Source: JAOUEA01 sp035711865
GTDB lineage: Bacteria > Actinomycetota > UBA4738 > HRBIN12
Direction: 5' to 3'
Length of the DNA: 64,000 nucleotides
Assembly: GCA_035711865.1 (NCBI GenBank)
Contig: DASTBT010000004.1
Coordinates: forward strand, 1 to 64,000
In this document: positions 9,901-17,825 of the stretch, piece after piece
How positions within the stretch are numbered: position 1 is the first letter of the stretch
Layout: every line of letters begins with the position of its first letter
The notes under the pieces: generated by a model
What the model was told of the DNA's origin: nothing
The model's input: only the letters and a program-made list of their open reading frames with translations
Databases searched by the model: none
Translations under genes and position numbers: made by a program

Positions 9901-10507
9901 TGAACGCGGCCGCGATGCCGATCAGGAACAGCGCGGTGCGCGCTCCCCACGACGTGCGTGCCTCATGCACGAACGGGATCATCAGCGCGAGCAGGAACAG
10001 CACAGTGATGTTGTCGAGGTACCCGACGTAGGGAGTCGTGAGGAACAGCGCGACCGTCGCCAGCAGGGTGGTCAATACGACGAGCGGGTCTCGCCGGGTC
10101 CGGAACCAGGCGGCGCCCAGCGCGAGGCCGGTGAGGATCGGCAGACCGATCATGAGGTAGGCGCTGAACGTGTAGCGATCGATGCCGACGACCTGCTGCA
10201 GCAGCGCCCCAGCGAGCGGCACCGTGACCCGGTACCCCCCGGCGAACAATCCGTTCGGGCCCCACTCCTGGACGACACGCACCGGGTCGCCCTGCAGGAT
10301 CACCTGTGCCCGCCACGTGTACCACGCCGGGTCGCGTGTGGGCGCGGACAGGCTCGGGTCGACCAGGAACTTCCAGCCGAGCGCGAGCAGCATCAACAGC
10401 GCGAACCCGCCGACGACCCACCAGGAGCCCAGCCACCCCGGACCGGCGTTCCCGAGCGGGCCGGGTCGCTCGTCGGCCGGAGCCTGCATGCGGTCGATGG
10501 CCGTCAT
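6971..10507 (-). CDS. Large membrane protein: GT-C-like N-terminal half fused to an MFS transporter
   Basis: A 1178-residue polytopic protein. The N-terminal part (to about 390) has many membrane segments and an early loop TRDPAWYTWRAQ resembling the acidic first loop of GT-C glycosyltransferases. A soluble, probably extracellular, domain follows (about 410-590). It carries a paired-cysteine stretch CNGLDDC. After more membrane spans, a complete 12-helix MFS transporter fills about 740-1140 and ends in a short acidic tail. A purine-rich GAGAGGA lies 13 bases before the chosen ATG. Upstream in-frame starts back to 10630 add an arginine-rich stretch that looks non-coding. Its upstream neighbour is a secreted phosphatase-like enzyme. 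The fusion is unusual; transfer or export of a lipid-linked sugar is conceivable but unproven. Confidence 0.8.
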   Translation of the reverse strand: MTAIDRMQAPADERPGPLGNAGPGWLGSWWVVGGFALLMLLALGWKFLVDPSLSAPTRDPAWYTWRAQVILQGDPVRVVQEWGPNGLFAGGYRVTVPLAGALLQQVVGIDRYTFSAYLMIGLPILTGLALGAAWFRTRRDPLVVLTTLLATVALFLTTPYVGYLDNITVLFLLALMIPFVHEARTSWGARTALFLIGIAAAFTHPTTCVIFGVVLMAVFGLHFLTSRFSLGAALRADGPMLMSAGFGMIAGLACWVAGIWGKPASLAEAALPPPYTARFFTDRLIEWVGSLQPVVIVPFTAIAIVSTILLSRRTREPARTEDQVSIWWLLAFAGAASVLTGTALPYYRFMNASAAPMALVGLGAFVAIRWLLRDRRGPLLVAGAIGVVLVVASLGFVLLDGIQNRWVNESNQWANQQVRTSLAAVHEVVRAAGDRPNVLVVNHGDTDDPATGTNTAYGWAKTYTNVFRTGLPGDAIERSVTYLGTLDGFLAGERTTSTADSDGYTDAATAHWCEAFGGPARVCDPDATLPDDFRPRFEEFAEPPVVFLIGQYYGGLCNGLDDCSAEMERQTLDAATSRGVEVGPDVYVVEGEGLYSPPPEVVERAQQAAAEEATKFRAHPGALENLPQNLLVVALLTLLLIVPGWLASGWLGIRTTIDRIALIPGMSVVIVLLAGIAVLAVWRGPLTTAKGWTVVAVALGVGAALRVAEAWLRRPLESLGSFFNSMFAVFSNRDFAVLMGVQYLAQAGQGVVQGAIAKSLAFGGQEGFDVQNLPSADYLLTVVLALYLPYTLISPFIGVFIDHFPRRRVVWWADTATAVAVTVVAFAVLVPLGDQTTEGKTFATGALIAGLLAVQACVRVALTVKSASMPDVLSGKDLLQGNGLSQAGGALAQIFGIVLGGGLAGFVPPFVPVIVGALVLLLGAFVAMQLRHAELHPHETSFGREASLVVRNIVDGLKEVAARAPAALGLSSFQMLRYQFWGFGLFVFALYAKNLVVDGDSNTLSLVLSGLGGLVGGGLGMVVAHTYKDRVAPVRLLLGSMVLLGIGAIVGGVFVSVAGFAAMLFVGFFSFFVGKISADTIMQQTMPDDFRGRAFALFDIAYNLGYIVPAIILFLIWTEGSEATTRTILLVSGVVFLGLTALVAMWARRIRDQFAPQDDLIEIDGELVLPAQVDADVD

Positions 10508-10636
10508 CGTCGAGGAGCGGTCCTCTCTACGTCGGGGGAAGGTGGCTCGGGCACCCCACGGCCTCATCGTGGTCGTGGGAGCCGCCACAGGATAGCCCAG
10601 CGAGGTCGCCGTGCCGGGAGCCGGTTCCACGCACGC

Positions 10637-12292
10637 TTACGTCTGCCTGGCCTCGGGAAGGCAGGGCAGATCCTGCATCAACGCGGAGGGGAACGCCGCG
10701 GCCATGACCGTGTCGCCGTCCTGGCCGGCGTTCGGAACGATACCGCCGGCCGCCGTCTGGGCCTGTGTGAAGGTCATCATGAAGCGCGCCACCTCGTCGA
10801 CGCTGTGCCCGTTCGCCTCCAGCTCGTCCATGTTCAGGAACGCCTGCGTGGGCTGCATGAGATCGACGATGGGCGGACCGCCGGGGCGCCCGAACCGTCC
10901 GTTGATCAGCTCCTGCATCGGCCCGGTCGAGATCTGGAAGCCGCCGCTGACCGCGGGGTCCGGCATCGACGCGTGATCGGCGGTGACCACCATCGCCCAC
11001 TCGCCCTCGCCGACGCGGCGGTCGAGGAACGTCACGAGGTCTTCCAAGGCGCGATCCTGCGCCGCGACGGCGTCTCGCATCTCGGGCGAGTTCATCGACC
11101 ACACGTGGCTGACGTAGTCGATCGCCTTGAAGTTCAGGTACAGCAGGTCGGGCACCTGGTCGTCGCCGAACCCCTCCCGCCGGATCACCTGCTCCACGAC
11201 ACGCTGCTGGTAGGGGGTGCGTGCGGGCGTGTCGAACCCTCGGAGCAGCTCGTCGATGTCGTTGTCCCGCCACCTGCCGTCGAGACTGCCGTCGGCCCGG
11301 TCGAGCACCTGCTTGTCGCGCTCGAAGCCCTCGACATCGTTCGCGTACCCGGCCAGCCGGTAATAGGGCGCATCCCGCTCAGGCAGGTTCCATTCGAAAC
11401 CCTCGTCGGTCAGGGTCTCGCCCCCGATCACGGACCGCGTCAGTGCGATGTCGCGGTCGCCCCCCGAGTAGAAGGAGCCGTGTCCGAGCATGCCGAAGTG
11501 GATGTCGACCGTGCCCACGAGGCCGACGACCGGCCGGTTGTCCATCGCACGGTCGTACACGTCGGCGAGGGTCGGCTCGAGGAAGAACGTCGGGCCCGCG
11601 TTCCAGGGTGCAGTGATGCGGCCCGCGACCAGCATGTTGTGCCCGGTGAGGCCGTGGTGCTTCGGGAACGAACCCGTGCCGATCGTCGCGTGGATCTGCG
11701 CCGTGCTCGTGGGTGAGGAGCCCACGGTCGCATCCGTGTACCACGTGCCCCCCGGGATCAGCGAGGTGGTGAAGGGCAATGCGTCGGCATGCGCCTCGAG
11801 CACGTTGATGCCGGCGGCGTCCCAGACCATCGTCACGATCAGCCTCGGGACCGCACGCTCACGATCCGGCAGCAAGGCCTCGGTCATCGGCTGGCCGTCG
11901 GGCGCCGAGAAGCCATCGAACTTCAGCAGCCTGGCCGCCGTGGACGCGATGCCGGCCGACGTCACGGGCCGGTGGACCTCGCCCAGGCGCTCGATGAAAC
12001 CGGGGCCGTACCAGAACATCGGCACCGTCTGCATGTAGTCCCAGGGCCCCACGTGCGGCAGCCCCGAGCCCACGAAGTTCGGTTCCTCGGGCACGAAGCT
12101 GAGCTGGGCCCCTCGGTCGGGACGCCACCCACGCCAGGTGCGGAGCAGTTGTTCGTGGGGAAGCGAGCACGCGATCTCCACCAGGTCGTCGGGGACGGCC
12201 TGCGCGCCGGCATCGGTCTGCGGACGCAACACCGCGGTGGCGGTGAGCACCGACACGAGGGCGAGCAACGGAAGGACACGGCGGGGGGGCAT
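10637..12292 (-). CDS. Secreted alkaline phosphatase-superfamily protein (phosphodiesterase/nucleotide pyrophosphatase type)
   Basis: A 551-residue exported enzyme. MPPRRVLPLLALVSVLTATA is a signal peptide. Superfamily metal and nucleophile features are present: LIVTMVWDAAG (metal Asp), STAQIHATIGTGSFPKHHGL (nucleophile region), LYLNFKAIDYVSHVW (Asp and His ligands), VVTADHAS (Asp-His ligands) and a late histidine region near FQISTGP. It probably hydrolyses a phosphodiester or phosphomonoester outside the membrane. The ATG at 12292 is chosen because it directly precedes the signal peptide. The gene lies upstream of the giant MFS fusion on the same strand and is divergent from a degenerate paralogue. 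Confidence 0.85.
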   Translation of the reverse strand: MPPRRVLPLLALVSVLTATAVLRPQTDAGAQAVPDDLVEIACSLPHEQLLRTWRGWRPDRGAQLSFVPEEPNFVGSGLPHVGPWDYMQTVPMFWYGPGFIERLGEVHRPVTSAGIASTAARLLKFDGFSAPDGQPMTEALLPDRERAVPRLIVTMVWDAAGINVLEAHADALPFTTSLIPGGTWYTDATVGSSPTSTAQIHATIGTGSFPKHHGLTGHNMLVAGRITAPWNAGPTFFLEPTLADVYDRAMDNRPVVGLVGTVDIHFGMLGHGSFYSGGDRDIALTRSVIGGETLTDEGFEWNLPERDAPYYRLAGYANDVEGFERDKQVLDRADGSLDGRWRDNDIDELLRGFDTPARTPYQQRVVEQVIRREGFGDDQVPDLLYLNFKAIDYVSHVWSMNSPEMRDAVAAQDRALEDLVTFLDRRVGEGEWAMVVTADHASMPDPAVSGGFQISTGPMQELINGRFGRPGGPPIVDLMQPTQAFLNMDELEANGHSVDEVARFMMTFTQAQTAAGGIVPNAGQDGDTVMAAAFPSALMQDLPCLPEARQT

Positions 12293-12400
12293 CAGGTGGG
12301 CATAGGGAACACGACCCCGCCGGGGGGCGACAACGACCCCGTCGTGGAGAGTCTGTGACGACCGACGGGTTCGCGGTCGCCGAGGCGGTACCGTGTCGAA

Positions 12401-13744
12401 GTGTTCCTCGGCGGTCGGCTCTCGAGGCTCCTGCTGGTCCTGGCCCTCGTCGGGGCACCGGCGCTGGTCCTCCGCATCCTCTGCGTGGGCGGGAGCTGCC
12501 ACACGCCGGCAGCCCGGGCGCAGGGCGACGTGCCGTTCTGCTCGCTCCCGAAAGAGCTGCGCCGATCGATCGCCGCAGGCTTCCGCGAAGGCCGCTCGCC
12601 CGAAGTGATGGGGGCGACGGCCGGCCCAGGCACGGTGCGGACCACCTTCGGGAAGTCGGGCGTCGTGCCCTGGCCGGGTGGCACCGGGACCGGCGCCACG
12701 CCGGCACGGCCTGACGATCGGGTGCCACTCGTCTTCTTCGGTGGTGGAGTAGCTCCGCATGCGATCTCCGACGGTGTTCTCCTCGATTCGGTCGCACCTA
12801 CGCTCGAAGAGATCGTTGGGATCCGCCGCGACCACCCGAACGTGCGAACCGGTGAAGCGATCGTCGGCGTGGCGGAAGATGCAGGGGCCTCTCCGCTCGT
12901 CGTGCTCATCGCCTGGAAGGGCCTCGGCACCCCCGACCTCGAGACGAGCCCCGAGGCATGGCCGTTCCTGCGTCGCGCGATCCGGACCGGCGCCGGCACG
13001 ACCGAGGCGACGACGGGATCGTTGCCGCTCGACCCGGCTGCGACGCTGACCACCATCGGCTCCGGTGCCCTGCCGGCTTCGCACGGGATCACCGGAACGC
13101 TCGTGCGAGATGTCGAGGGTGAGGTGCGGCGCGCCTGGTCGGGTCGGGACGCAGGATCGGTCATCGCGACGTTCGCCGATGACCTCGATCGGGATCGGGG
13201 CGGTGAACCGCGCATCGCCGCGGTCCTGACCGACCCAACCGATCGTGGGATCGTCGGCGACGGCTGGTACCTCGATGGGACCGACCACGACACGATCGTG
13301 CAGGAAGAGCGTCCGGCTCGGCACGTTCGCCTCGCGCGAGCGATCGTTGGCTCCGAGCGGCTCGGGCGAGATCGTGAGACCGACCTGCTGGGTGTCGTGC
13401 TCGCCGGCTCCGTCGAGCAGGTCGATTCGACGACCTCCGACCTCGTGGATGCTGTCCGTCGGCTGGTCCCAGACACGACGTTCGTCGTCGCCGGAACGGG
13501 CTCGAACACGGGGACGGGAGGGATCGAAGCGGCGGCCCTCAGCGCCCGCGTGGACCAAGCGATGGGCGCGCCGGTCGTTCAGCGTGCCGCCGCCGACGGC
13601 CTCTTCCTGGAGCGAGACGTCCTCGTGGAGCGTCGGCTCACCACCCAGGCCGTCGCCGATGCCCTCCGGTCGAGCGGGCGAGGCGAACCACTGTTCGCCG
13701 ACGTGTACCCGTCGTTCGCCGTCGCCCTCTCCCGGTACTGCTGA
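12401..13744 (+). CDS. Degenerate alkaline phosphatase-superfamily paralogue, probable pseudoenzyme
   Basis: A 447-residue protein with an N-terminal hydrophobic segment (LLLVLALVGAPALVLRIL), so exported or anchored. Its core aligns by eye with the divergent phosphatase. TLTTIGSGALPASHGITGT matches the nucleophile-region frame. The metal Asp of MVWDAAG becomes Lys (IAWKGLG), the STAQ nucleophile stretch becomes LDPAAT, DYVSH becomes VEQVDS, and TADHAS becomes AGTGSN. All the expected ligands thus appear lost while the fold and open frame are kept. The start is a GTG at 12401 with a weak ribosome site. It is followed by the permease gene, whose ATG overlaps its stop. A regulatory or binding role is an inference. 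Confidence 0.78.
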   Translation: MFLGGRLSRLLLVLALVGAPALVLRILCVGGSCHTPAARAQGDVPFCSLPKELRRSIAAGFREGRSPEVMGATAGPGTVRTTFGKSGVVPWPGGTGTGATPARPDDRVPLVFFGGGVAPHAISDGVLLDSVAPTLEEIVGIRRDHPNVRTGEAIVGVAEDAGASPLVVLIAWKGLGTPDLETSPEAWPFLRRAIRTGAGTTEATTGSLPLDPAATLTTIGSGALPASHGITGTLVRDVEGEVRRAWSGRDAGSVIATFADDLDRDRGGEPRIAAVLTDPTDRGIVGDGWYLDGTDHDTIVQEERPARHVRLARAIVGSERLGRDRETDLLGVVLAGSVEQVDSTTSDLVDAVRRLVPDTTFVVAGTGSNTGTGGIEAAALSARVDQAMGAPVVQRAAADGLFLERDVLVERRLTTQAVADALRSSGRGEPLFADVYPSFAVALSRYC

Positions 13745-14766
13745 TGTCGACCGATATCGAACCCCGAGCCGCCCGGACGTCTTCGGTTCCCAGCGCACGC
13801 ACCCGACCTCCCGTCGGCTGGGTGCTCATCACGCTCGTCGGGGTCGCGATCGTGGTCCGTGCCGCCGACCCAGCGGACCTGCCGTGGCTGCGGAACCTCA
13901 TGATCGTGTTCGGCTCCCTGCTGGTCGAGGCGATGCCGTTCATCCTGCTGGGCGCGACCGTATCGGCCGCCATCGAGGTACTTGTACCCGCCACGGCCTT
14001 CGCTCGCATCGCGCTGCTCCCTCGCGCTCTGCAACTCCCCGCGGCGGCCGCAGCGGGTGTTGCGTTTCCTGTCTGCGAGTGCGGCTCGGTCCCCGTGGCG
14101 CGGCGGCTCGCTGCCAAGGGCCTGTCGCCGGGCGCGGCCGTCACGTTCATGCTCGCGGCACCCATCGTGAATCCCGTCGTCGTGGCCTCCACCTTCGTCG
14201 CCTACCGGGGCCGAGACACGCTCTGGCTCATGGTGCTCGGCCGGCTCGCTCTCGGCTTCGTCGTGGCGATGACGGTGGGCTGGGTCATGGGGCGGCTGCA
14301 CGCCGGCGAGTTGCTGCGCGCCCGCGCAGGCTCGGGCGGCGCTCACGACGGCGTTGGCGATGAGCCACGATGGAGGCGATTCTTCGGGCACCTGGCAGGC
14401 GACATGGTCTTCATGACGAGGTTCCTGATCGTGGGTGCGGCCTTGGCGGCCGCCATCCAGACGTTCGTGCCTCGATCGATGGTGGACGGACTGGCCGACC
14501 TGCCGGTGATCAGCCTGATCGCGATGATGGGGCTCGCGTTCGTGATGTCGCTGTGTTCGGAGTCCGACGCGTTCGTGGCCGCGTCGTTCACAGCGTTCGG
14601 TCCTGCCTCGCAGCTCGCCTTCCTCGTGTTCGGCCCGATGGCGGACCTGAAGCTCGCGGCCCTGTATGCGGGCTCGTACCGACAGGGGTTCGTCCGCACG
14701 GTGATCGTCGTCGTGGGTGCGACGACGCTGGTCGCGACGCTGTGGATCCAGGTGATCTGGGGATGA
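13744..14766 (+). CDS. UPF0718 (YraQ/ArsP-like) permease
   Basis: A 340-residue membrane protein with about eight to ten helices. The family signature FPVCECGSVPVARRL is followed by LAAPIVNPVVVAST in the first half and by VMSLCSESDAFVAASF in the second. The cysteines in CEC are thought in this family to matter for metal or metalloid export. The gene overlaps the preceding one at its ATG and the following gene as ATGA, so it is translated with the TIGR03943 partner. This two-gene pairing is standard for the family. The transported ion is not known from sequence. Confidence 0.88.
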   Translation: MSTDIEPRAARTSSVPSARTRPPVGWVLITLVGVAIVVRAADPADLPWLRNLMIVFGSLLVEAMPFILLGATVSAAIEVLVPATAFARIALLPRALQLPAAAAAGVAFPVCECGSVPVARRLAAKGLSPGAAVTFMLAAPIVNPVVVASTFVAYRGRDTLWLMVLGRLALGFVVAMTVGWVMGRLHAGELLRARAGSGGAHDGVGDEPRWRRFFGHLAGDMVFMTRFLIVGAALAAAIQTFVPRSMVDGLADLPVISLIAMMGLAFVMSLCSESDAFVAASFTAFGPASQLAFLVFGPMADLKLAALYAGSYRQGFVRTVIVVVGATTLVATLWIQVIWG

Positions 14767-15467
14767 GGCCGACGGACCGGCGGTTCAGTGGCATCCGCGT
14801 CGCGGCCGGTCTCGTGCTCTGCGCATGGGCGGGTCTGTTCTGGTTCCTGCTCGCTTCGGACCGAACGTCGCTCTATCTGTCGGGGCGTACGGCGTGGCTC
14901 GTACCGGTCGGCGCCGTGCTCGCGACCATCGCAGGCATCGGTCGCCTCGCATCGGCTCGCGTGCCCCACCCGGAACCGCTCGGTGCGCGAGAGACCTGGG
15001 TGCTCGGCGGGATCGTGCTTCCGGTCGTGCTGCTGATCGCGTTGCCGCCCGCGACGCTCGACTCCTTCGCGGTGAGGCAACGGTCGGCTTCGACGGGAAT
15101 CGGCTCGAGCGCCCGCATCGTGGACGGCCCGATCGACCTGGTCGACGTGGCCGCGGCACAGGCGGTTGCCGAGGCGGAGCAAGCCCTGCGCGCACGAGCG
15201 GGCGAGCGTGTCACCCTCGACGGGTTCGTCACCCAGGACCCGGGCGAGGCCGATCGCTTCAGGCTCACACGATTCGTCATCACGTGTTGCGTGGCCGACG
15301 CGACGATCAGCTCCGTCACCGTGGTCGACGCGCCTCCCGGATCGTTCGCCACCGACCGATGGGTGCGGGTCACCGGCCCCATCTACCCACTGGGTGGGAA
15401 CGTCTTCGTGCAGGCGGAGTCGGTCCGGCAGATCGAACAGCCGGCAGACCCCTACCTCACGCCGTGA
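14763..15467 (+). CDS. TIGR03943 family protein (YcgQ-like partner of the UPF0718 permease)
   Basis: A 234-residue protein with two N-terminal membrane segments (about 12-30 and 42-57) and a third near 78-95. A soluble C-terminal domain contains ERVTLDGFVTQDP, LTRFVITCCVADA and WVRVTGPI, all typical of TIGR03943. The paired cysteines in ITCCVADA are the family hallmark. The ATG at 14763 overlaps the permease TGA. It probably forms a complex with the permease in the membrane. The gene converges on the broken YibE/F gene. Confidence 0.88.
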   Translation: MRPTDRRFSGIRVAAGLVLCAWAGLFWFLLASDRTSLYLSGRTAWLVPVGAVLATIAGIGRLASARVPHPEPLGARETWVLGGIVLPVVLLIALPPATLDSFAVRQRSASTGIGSSARIVDGPIDLVDVAAAQAVAEAEQALRARAGERVTLDGFVTQDPGEADRFRLTRFVITCCVADATISSVTVVDAPPGSFATDRWVRVTGPIYPLGGNVFVQAESVRQIEQPADPYLTP

Positions 15468-15526
15468 GCCAAGGCCGGCATGGACACCCGAGGCACGGTC
15501 CGGTGGATGTCGGTCGTGAGCGACGC

Positions 15527-16752
15527 TCACGCGGCGAGAGCGATCGGATCGCCACGCTCCGCGCGCGAGGCGACGGTTGCCGCCAGCCAGGTCGTGACCG
15601 GCATCGCTGCGACGAGTCCGATCGAGCCGACCAGGTGCGGACGATCTCTGTCGCCAGGATCTCGCTTCCGACGAGCTGTCCGAGGGGCTGACCCGAGAGC
15701 TGGAACAGGATCAGCAGCGGGAGCGATGCGCCCGCGTACGCGAGTGCGAGCGTGTTGACGATCGAGCCGACGTGGTCCCGGCCGACGCGCATCCCCGATC
15801 TGAACAGCCCTCGGGCGTCGAGCTCGGGATCGGCGGCCCGGATCTCCCAGACGCCCGACGTCTGCGTGACCGCGACATCGTCGATCGCACCGAGCGCCCC
15901 GATCACGATGCCGGCGAGCAACAGGCCGGCGAGATCGATCTCGACGGCTTGGACGATGAAGGCGGACTCCGACGCAAGGCGCGAGAGTCTGGCGAGCGGC
16001 GTCCAGATCGATGACAGCACCAGGATCAGACCGACCCCGGTGAGCGTGCCGAGCACGGCGACAGTGGTGTGTCCCCTGAACCCGCGAGCCAGATAGAGCA
16101 CGACGAACCCGATCGCGCCGGCCCCGATCGAGGCGACGAGGATCGGCGAGCTGCCTTCGAGGATCGCCGGGATCACGAAGGCGAGCAGGATCACCACCGA
16201 GACCGCGAGCCCCACTAATGCCGCGAGTCCCAGCAGGCGTCCGAGCAGCACGACCAGACCACCGAATATCAGGGCCAGCCAGAGCTGAGACGGGGAGCGG
16301 ATCCGATCGAGAAGCCGTAAGGTACTCTCGGGATCTCAGCGGGCGGTCGCTCCAGCAGGGCCTCTTCGTCGACGGCGAGATCGGGCGACGAAGGGATGTC
16401 CGGCAATTCGAGCCTCACCCTCATGCCTCGATCGGGTCCCTCCCTGACGAAGAGAGCGATGCCCCTGCAGCTGGGTGCGCCCAGGGCAGTTGACGGCGCC
16501 GCCCCTTGGCCCCCAGCTGCACCGGTCGTGGAACCGCAGGGAGCGATCTCGATGGAGGAGACCCTGGCCGGCACGATCTCGCCCCTGCGGAGCACCTCGG
16601 CGCTGTTGGAGCGCTCGAGCTCACCCGGCCAACAGCAGCACCATCCCCGCGGCGATCGTGGTCGCGATCGCGATGATCAGTCCGGTCAGCACTGGATCCG
16701 CCGACGTCCGATGTTCGGTGTGAGCCACACCGCCAACGTAATGGCCGCTCAT
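15527..16752 (-). pseudogene. YibE/F family membrane protein, broken by three frameshifts
   Basis: Reading leftward from the ATG at 16752, the start MSGHYVGGVAHTEHR and a membrane helix (TGLIIAIATTIAAGMVLLL) run into a TGA at 16621-16623. A one-base shift near there restores the frame through LRRGEIVPARV and MRVRLELPDIP. A second missing base near 16308-16310 is needed to pass from PYGFS to RIRSPSQLWLALIF. From there VLLGRLLGLAALVGLAVSVV, ELDARGLFRSGMRVGRDH and LAYAGASLPLLILFQLSGQ match YibE/F. A third missing base near 15634 restores LVGSIGLVAA to a TGA at 15527-15529. Three single-base changes in 1.2 kb, among intact neighbours, point to a pseudogene or to local consensus errors. Confidence 0.82.
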
Positions 16753-16881
16753 CCACGATGCATCTACCTAGGACCTTCTCCGCAGCGGTGAGTACGTAGC
16801 TCCTCGCGATCGACCTCAAGCGAGCCCCCCTCGCTCGCCGACACGCCAGGCACATGGATGCGCAGGAAGCGGAGAAAACGG

Positions 16882-17673
16882 ATGATGCAGGGGGGAACGG
16901 CGCAAAGGGTCCTGGCGATCGGTGTGGCAGGTTGCGTCCTGCTGGCGGGCCTGATCGCCGCTGCCAACGCGGAGTCGTCGGTCAAGGTCGCGCTGCGACA
17001 GAAGCACGACATCCAGGCCCGGATCGACGAGCTCCATGAGACGCGCCGCGTCCGTCGGGTCGAACTGCACCAGCGGATCAAGAAGGCGCAGGCCCTGCTC
17101 CGCGACGCACCGGGCGTCTCTAGGGTCGGAGATCAGGAGCGGGTGCGAGAGTTCCGTCAGCGTCAGCTCAAGGAGATCGCGAAGGCCCGTGCTCGCGAGC
17201 GCCGGCTGATCAAGAACATCCGCAAGCGGGTGCTGGTACTCCGAGCGAAGCGATACGACATCGCTTCATGGATCGCCTCCTTGCCGCTGCAGCGCTGTCC
17301 CGTGGCGGGATCCCCGGTCGTGTCCGACAACTTCGGAGTGATCCGAGAGATGCCGGGAACGCCGCGGCACATCCACCAAGGCAACGACATCATGGCGCCG
17401 ACCGGGACCCCGATCGTGGCCCCGTTCGACGGCGAGGCCGTCGCAGGCCAAAACTACCTCGGCGGCCAGTCCGTGCACGTGTACGGCGCGGCCGGCTACG
17501 TCTACAACGCTCATCTCTCCTCGTACGGCAAGCTGGGAGCCGTGGAGGCCGGCGACGTGATCGGATACGTGGGGGTCACCGGGAACGCGACGGCCCCGCA
17601 CAACCACTTCGAATGGCATCCGGGGGACGGGCCCGCGGTCGATCCGTTCCAGTTCCTCGTCGTGGTGTGCTGA
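16882..17673 (+). CDS. M23 family metallopeptidase with N-terminal coiled coil
   Basis: A 263-residue exported protein. MMQGGTAQRVLAIGVAGCVL begins a signal peptide. A coiled coil rich in Arg, Lys and Glu covers about 35-125. A LytM/M23 domain follows, with the first zinc ligands in HIHQGNDI (His165, Asp169) and the second motif in HNHFEWHP (about 244-251). These enzymes cut peptidoglycan cross-links. EnvC-like coiled-coil forms act with the division machinery, but that role is only inferred here. I chose the ATG at 16882 because GGAAGCGGAG lies just upstream; an ATG at 16858 would add MRRKRRKR. The last 50 bases of the gene are part of a duplicated segment found again at 18291. Confidence 0.88.
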   Translation: MMQGGTAQRVLAIGVAGCVLLAGLIAAANAESSVKVALRQKHDIQARIDELHETRRVRRVELHQRIKKAQALLRDAPGVSRVGDQERVREFRQRQLKEIAKARARERRLIKNIRKRVLVLRAKRYDIASWIASLPLQRCPVAGSPVVSDNFGVIREMPGTPRHIHQGNDIMAPTGTPIVAPFDGEAVAGQNYLGGQSVHVYGAAGYVYNAHLSSYGKLGAVEAGDVIGYVGVTGNATAPHNHFEWHPGDGPAVDPFQFLVVVC

Positions 17674-17825
17674 TCGTCGAGACGACCGACTACGTGCAGG
17701 CACGACAGGTGCCGATCAGGCCCAGGCGATGGCGGACCTGGGCGAACCCGCTGCGCTTGGCGAGCCGGTCGGCCGTGCGGTCCATCGTGGACTCGACGTG
17801 CGAGGGGATCGCACGTCTTCCACCA
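17621..17825. repeat. Duplicated ~205 bp segment, copy A (peptidase tail plus Fur tail)
   Basis: This stretch matches 18291-18496 closely (my by-eye estimate is about 85 percent identity). It runs from the last codons of the M23 gene, through the stop, into a leftward copy of the last 40 codons of the Fur gene. In this copy the peptidase end is functional and the Fur end is a remnant. Confidence 0.85.
17690..17825 (-). pseudogene. C-terminal remnant of a Fur/Zur gene
   Basis: Read leftward, this fragment encodes the end of a Fur protein. After one missing base near 17810 it reads IPSHVESTMDRTADRLA, then KRSGFAQVRHRLGLIGTC and RACT before a TAG. The intact gene at 18360-18803 ends with nearly the same residues and the same CRAC zinc motif. 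The N-terminal DNA-binding part is absent, so it cannot work. Confidence 0.8.

Noticed and set aside
8099..11716. Very long rightward open frame opposite the MFS fusion and phosphatase genes
   Set aside because: It is antisense to two well-supported genes and is rich in Arg, Gln, His and Glu, as expected for a GC-rich shadow frame.
12292..13798. Leftward extension of the phosphatase frame far upstream of its signal peptide
   Set aside because: The added 500 residues are Arg/Pro/Ser-rich and are the antisense of the gene at 12401-13744. The signal peptide at 12292 marks the true start.
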